Below are positions 58,168-64,000 of a stretch of 64,000 nt of DNA, piece after piece; position 1 is the first letter of the stretch, and each line of letters opens with the position of its first letter. Position numbers and translations under genes: made by a program. The notes under the pieces were generated by a model, which was not told the origin of the DNA, searched no databases, and saw nothing but the letters and a program-made list of their open reading frames with translations. Origin of the DNA: Marmoricola sp. Leaf446 (lineage in GTDB: Bacteria; Actinomycetota; Actinomycetes; Propionibacteriales; Nocardioidaceae). The DNA lies in contig NZ_LMRF01000006.1 in NCBI RefSeq assembly GCF_001424755.1, positions 31,594 to 95,593 on the forward strand. The letters run 5' to 3'.

Positions 58168-58730
58168 CAGGAGCTGACGCGACCCAGGTAGGAGGAGTCG
58201 CGGGTGTCGACCTTGATCCGCTCGCCGGTGGTGATGAACAGCGGGACGCTGACCTGGGCACCCGTCTCCACGGTGGCGGGCTTGGTGCCGCCGGTGGAGC
58301 GGTCGCCCTGCAGGCCCGGCTCGGTGTAGGTGACCTCGAGCTCGACCGAGGCCGGCAGCTCGATGTAGAGGACACGACCGTCGTTGGTGGCCACGATCGC
58401 CTCCTGGTTCTCCAGCATGAAGTTCGACGCGTCGCCGACGATCTCGGGCGCGACCTCGAGCTGGTCGTAGGTGCCGGTGTCCATGAAGACGTAGGACGTG
58501 CCGTCGTTGTAGAGGTACTGCATCGTGCGCTTGTCGACCGAGGCGACCTCGACCTTGACGTCGGCGTTGAAGGTCTTGTCGACCGTCTTGCCCGACTCGA
58601 TGTTCTTGATCTTGGTGCGGACGACCGCGCCGCCCTTGCCGGGCTTGTGGTGCTGGAACCACATGACCTGCCAGAGCTGGCCGTCCAGCTTGAGCACCAT
58701 GCCGTTCTTGAGGTCGTTCGTCGTCGCCAT
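58167..58730 (-). CDS. efp: Translation elongation factor P
   Basis: 187 aa. Three KOW/OB-like domains: [38 protein letters not shown] and [21 protein letters not shown]. Lys32 is at the tip of the loop HKPGKGGA. The described actinobacterial subfamily has PGKGP in this loop; here residue 34 is Gly. EF-P helps ribosomes through polyproline. A TAGACT -10 candidate lies at 58807-58812. Confidence 0.97.
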   Translation of the reverse strand: MATTNDLKNGMVLKLDGQLWQVMWFQHHKPGKGGAVVRTKIKNIESGKTVDKTFNADVKVEVASVDKRTMQYLYNDGTSYVFMDTGTYDQLEVAPEIVGDASNFMLENQEAIVATNDGRVLYIELPASVELEVTYTEPGLQGDRSTGGTKPATVETGAQVSVPLFITTGERIKVDTRDSSYLGRVSS

Positions 58731-61998
<3,268 letters not shown>

Positions 61999-62002
<4 letters not shown>

Positions 62003-62721
62003 GCCGGCTTGCGGACATAGAGGACCATGCTCTTGCCGATCAGCGGGTTCAGCGCCCGCTCGGCGGCGCGGGTCAGCACGCTGACGCCGCGCGTCCTCAT
62101 GATGTCCCAGACCAGCAGCTGGTGGTAGGCGCGCACGAGCGGGTGGCGCTCCTTCGTCGTGCCCACGGCGCACTTGATCCACCAGTACGGCGCGTGCAGC
62201 GCGTGGGCGTGGTCGGTGCCCTCGTGGACCATGCCGGCCGCCTCGAGCTTGCCGACCAGCTCGGTGCCGGTGTAGATCCGGATATGCCCGCCCTCGTTGG
62301 CGTGGTACTCGTCCGACAGCGCCCAGCAGATCCGCTCGGGCAGCCAGCGCGGCACTGTCACGGCCATGGTGCCGCCGGGGCGCAGCACCCGCACCAGCTC
62401 GCGGATCGCGGTGACGTCGTCGGGGATGTGCTCGAGCACCTCCGAGGCCACCACCCGGTCGAACTCGCCGTCGGCGAACGGCAGCTGGAGGGCGTCGCCC
62501 TGCTTGGTGTCCGCTTCCCCGCCGGCCGGCACCTCGCCGGCCTCGCGCATCGCGGCGAAGATCTCCGAGACCCCCGAGAGCTCGTCGGCGTCCTGGTCGA
62601 GCGCGATCACGTCGGCGCCGCGGCGGTACATCTCGTAGGCGTGGCGCCCGGCGCCGCAGCCCATGTCGATGACCCGCTCCCCGGGGCGGAGCCCGAGCCG
62701 GTCGAAGTCGACGGTCAGCAT
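61999..62721 (-). CDS. Class I SAM-dependent methyltransferase (UbiE-like)
   Basis: 240 aa. RVIDMGCGAGRHAYEMYRRGA is the SAM loop, VIALDQDADELSG the acidic strand, FDRVVASEVLEHIPDD and VLRPGGTMAVTVPRWLPE the following blocks. It overlaps the GT4 gene by seven bases and the alpha-barrel gene by four, so the three are made together. Probably methylates a sugar or lipid made with the glycosyltransferase (inference). Confidence 0.88.
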
Positions 62722-63977
62722 CCTGCGTCCTCCTGTGCGTGCTCAGGTCCGGGCGTGCGCGCCCGGACCACGTCCTCGTACGCCGCGACGGTCGCCTCGG
62801 CCACCGCCCGCCAGCTGAACCGCTCCAGCACCCGGCGCCGGCCCGCGGCGCCCATCCGGGCCCGTCGGTCGGGGTCGTCGAGCAGGGCGGCGAGCGCGAG
62901 CTCCAGCTCGCCGACGTCCCCGGGGGCGACCAGGTCGGCGCACTCCCCGTCGGGCCCGACGACCTCGGGGATCGCTCCGGCACGGCTCACCACGAGCGGG
63001 GTCTCGCACGCCATCAGCTCGGCGGTGGGCAGCGAGAAGCCCTCGTAGAGCGAGGGCACGCAGGCCAGCTCGGCCGAGCCCATCACCTCGACCAGCTCGG
63101 CGTCGCCGAGCCCGTGGACGAACGACACGTGGTCGGCGATCCCGAGGCTCTCGAGCAGCTGCTCGGTGCGCCCGCCCGGCACCGGGCGGGTGACCAGCAG
63201 CAGGTGGACGTCGCGCTCGACGCGCAGCTTGGCGAAGGCCTCCAGCAGCGTCGCGATGCCCTTCATCGGGGCGTCGGCGCTGGCCATGGCCAGGATCCGG
63301 CCCGGGACCCGGGGCGTGGTCGGCGGGACGAAGCCGGCGTCCACGCCGAGCGGGACCACCGTCACCCGGTCGGAGTCGACCCCGAAGTCGCGCACGATGT
63401 CGCGGCGGCTGGACTCCGAGACGGTGACGACGCTCTCGCAGGCACGGGCGACCGCGCCCTGCATCCGCAGGAAGGAGTACCACCGGCGCAGCGTCAGCCG
63501 GCGGCGACGGCTCGGCGCCGCGGCGAGGTCGACGTCGCGGTCGACGGTGATCGGGTGGTGCACGGTGGTGACCATCGGCAGCAGCCGCTGCACGTCGAGC
63601 ATGCCGTGGCCGAGCGTCTGGTTGTCGTGCACCACGTCGAAGTCCTCGACGCGCCCGGCGAGCACCCGTGCGACCCGGCGGCTGAAGGTGCGTGGCTCGG
63701 GGAACCCGGCCGTCCACATCTCCAGCACCTCGCTGAGGTCGACCAGGTCGCGCAGCTCCGAGGGCCGCGGCGTGCGGAACGGGTCGGGCTCGCGGTAGAG
63801 GTCGAGGCTCGGCACCGCGGTCAGCCGCACCCCCGGGTCGAGCTCGGGGTAGGGCTGGCCGGAGAAGACCTCGACGTCGTGGCCCAGGGCGACGAGTTCA
63901 CGGCTCAGGTGCCGGACGTAGACCCCCTGGCCGCCGACGTGCGGCTTGCTGCGGTAGGACGTCAACGCGATGCGCAC
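62715..63977 (-). CDS. Glycosyltransferase family 4 (GT-B)
   Basis: 420 aa. N-terminal half: RIALTSYRSKPHVGGQGVYVRHLS and HDNQTLGHG with TVHHPITVDRD. C-terminal half: VVPLGVDAGFVPP, SLYEGFSLPTAELMACETP (EX7E-type donor site) and VSRAGAIPEVVG. It transfers a nucleotide-activated sugar, typically mannose or glucose. AGGAGG lies 8 bases before the GTG. First gene of the cassette in view; more may lie beyond the window edge. Confidence 0.9.
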   Translation of the reverse strand: MRIALTSYRSKPHVGGQGVYVRHLSRELVALGHDVEVFSGQPYPELDPGVRLTAVPSLDLYREPDPFRTPRPSELRDLVDLSEVLEMWTAGFPEPRTFSRRVARVLAGRVEDFDVVHDNQTLGHGMLDVQRLLPMVTTVHHPITVDRDVDLAAAPSRRRRLTLRRWYSFLRMQGAVARACESVVTVSESSRRDIVRDFGVDSDRVTVVPLGVDAGFVPPTTPRVPGRILAMASADAPMKGIATLLEAFAKLRVERDVHLLLVTRPVPGGRTEQLLESLGIADHVSFVHGLGDAELVEVMGSAELACVPSLYEGFSLPTAELMACETPLVVSRAGAIPEVVGPDGECADLVAPGDVGELELALAALLDDPDRRARMGAAGRRRVLERFSWRAVAEATVAAYEDVVRARTPGPEHAQEDAGC

Positions 63978-64000
63978 GAAGGGAGCCTCCTGGGGGGGGG

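Noticed and set aside
63992..64000. Run of nine G at the window end
   Set aside because: It lies outside the glycosyltransferase gene at the edge; without further sequence it cannot be told from an ordinary GC-rich stretch.

Overview
The window is high-GC (roughly 70% or more), densely packed chromosome from an actinobacterium. Frequent GTG starts, four-base GTGA/ATGA gene overlaps, actinobacterial-type integration host factor (mihF), a helicase-motif-deficient PriA and a PyrR leader with an exposed GUGAGG loop all fit an actinomycete. The protein families and gene order suggest Nocardioidaceae (Nocardioides-like), but this is inference without a 16S gene or search. No rRNA, tRNA, CRISPR array, transposase or prophage gene was seen.

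Layout. 1-6.2 kb (minus): infC-rpmI-rplT-trmH translation cluster, then an OmpR-type response regulator and a histidine kinase fused in frame to a DUF4153/4173 membrane domain, then the start of a PAS kinase leaving the window. 6.5-11.2 kb: small mixed cluster (SseB-like protein, membrane protein, PLP-fold amino-acid enzyme, P-loop kinase, GTPase, GNAT). 11.2-18.7 kb (minus): hisE-hisG-PH protein and ribD-ribE-ribBA-ribH under an FMN riboswitch, separated by a four-gene module with WXG/ESX-like proteins. 18.8-24 kb: TetR/LLM reading frame with a twin-palindrome operator, S8 protease, rpe, YedE-type transporter. 24-41.6 kb (minus): rsmB, yjbR-like, fmt, def, priA, metK, coaBC, rpoZ, gmk, mihF, a lipoprotein, pyrF, pyrD, carB, carA. 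41.7-45.2 kb (plus): a LuxR/STAND-like regulator and a methyltransferase that split the pyr locus. 45.2-48 kb (minus): pyrC, pyrB, pyrR. 48.1-57.8 kb: accessory block (cupin/TetR pair, MFS, class IV aminotransferase, sulfotransferase-like, SseB-like, flavoprotein, DUF1206, GNAT, lipoprotein). 57.8-58.7 kb: nusB-efp. 59-64 kb: esterase, methyltransferase, then a coupled GT4 / methyltransferase / alpha-barrel cassette.

How it fits together. The minus-strand backbone efp-nusB-...-pyrRBC-carAB-pyrDF-mihF-gmk-rpoZ-coaBC-metK-priA-fmt-rsmB-rpe-ribDE,BA,H is a conserved actinobacterial order, known from Streptomyces and mycobacteria. The noteworthy material is what sits between backbone blocks and the regulatory DNA. 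Two near-identical PyrR-type leaders precede pyrR and carA, so both halves of the split pyrimidine operon stay under one control. Many genes, on both strands, carry a TANNNT -10 element 6-7 bases before the start codon, pointing to widespread leaderless transcription. infC starts with ATC.
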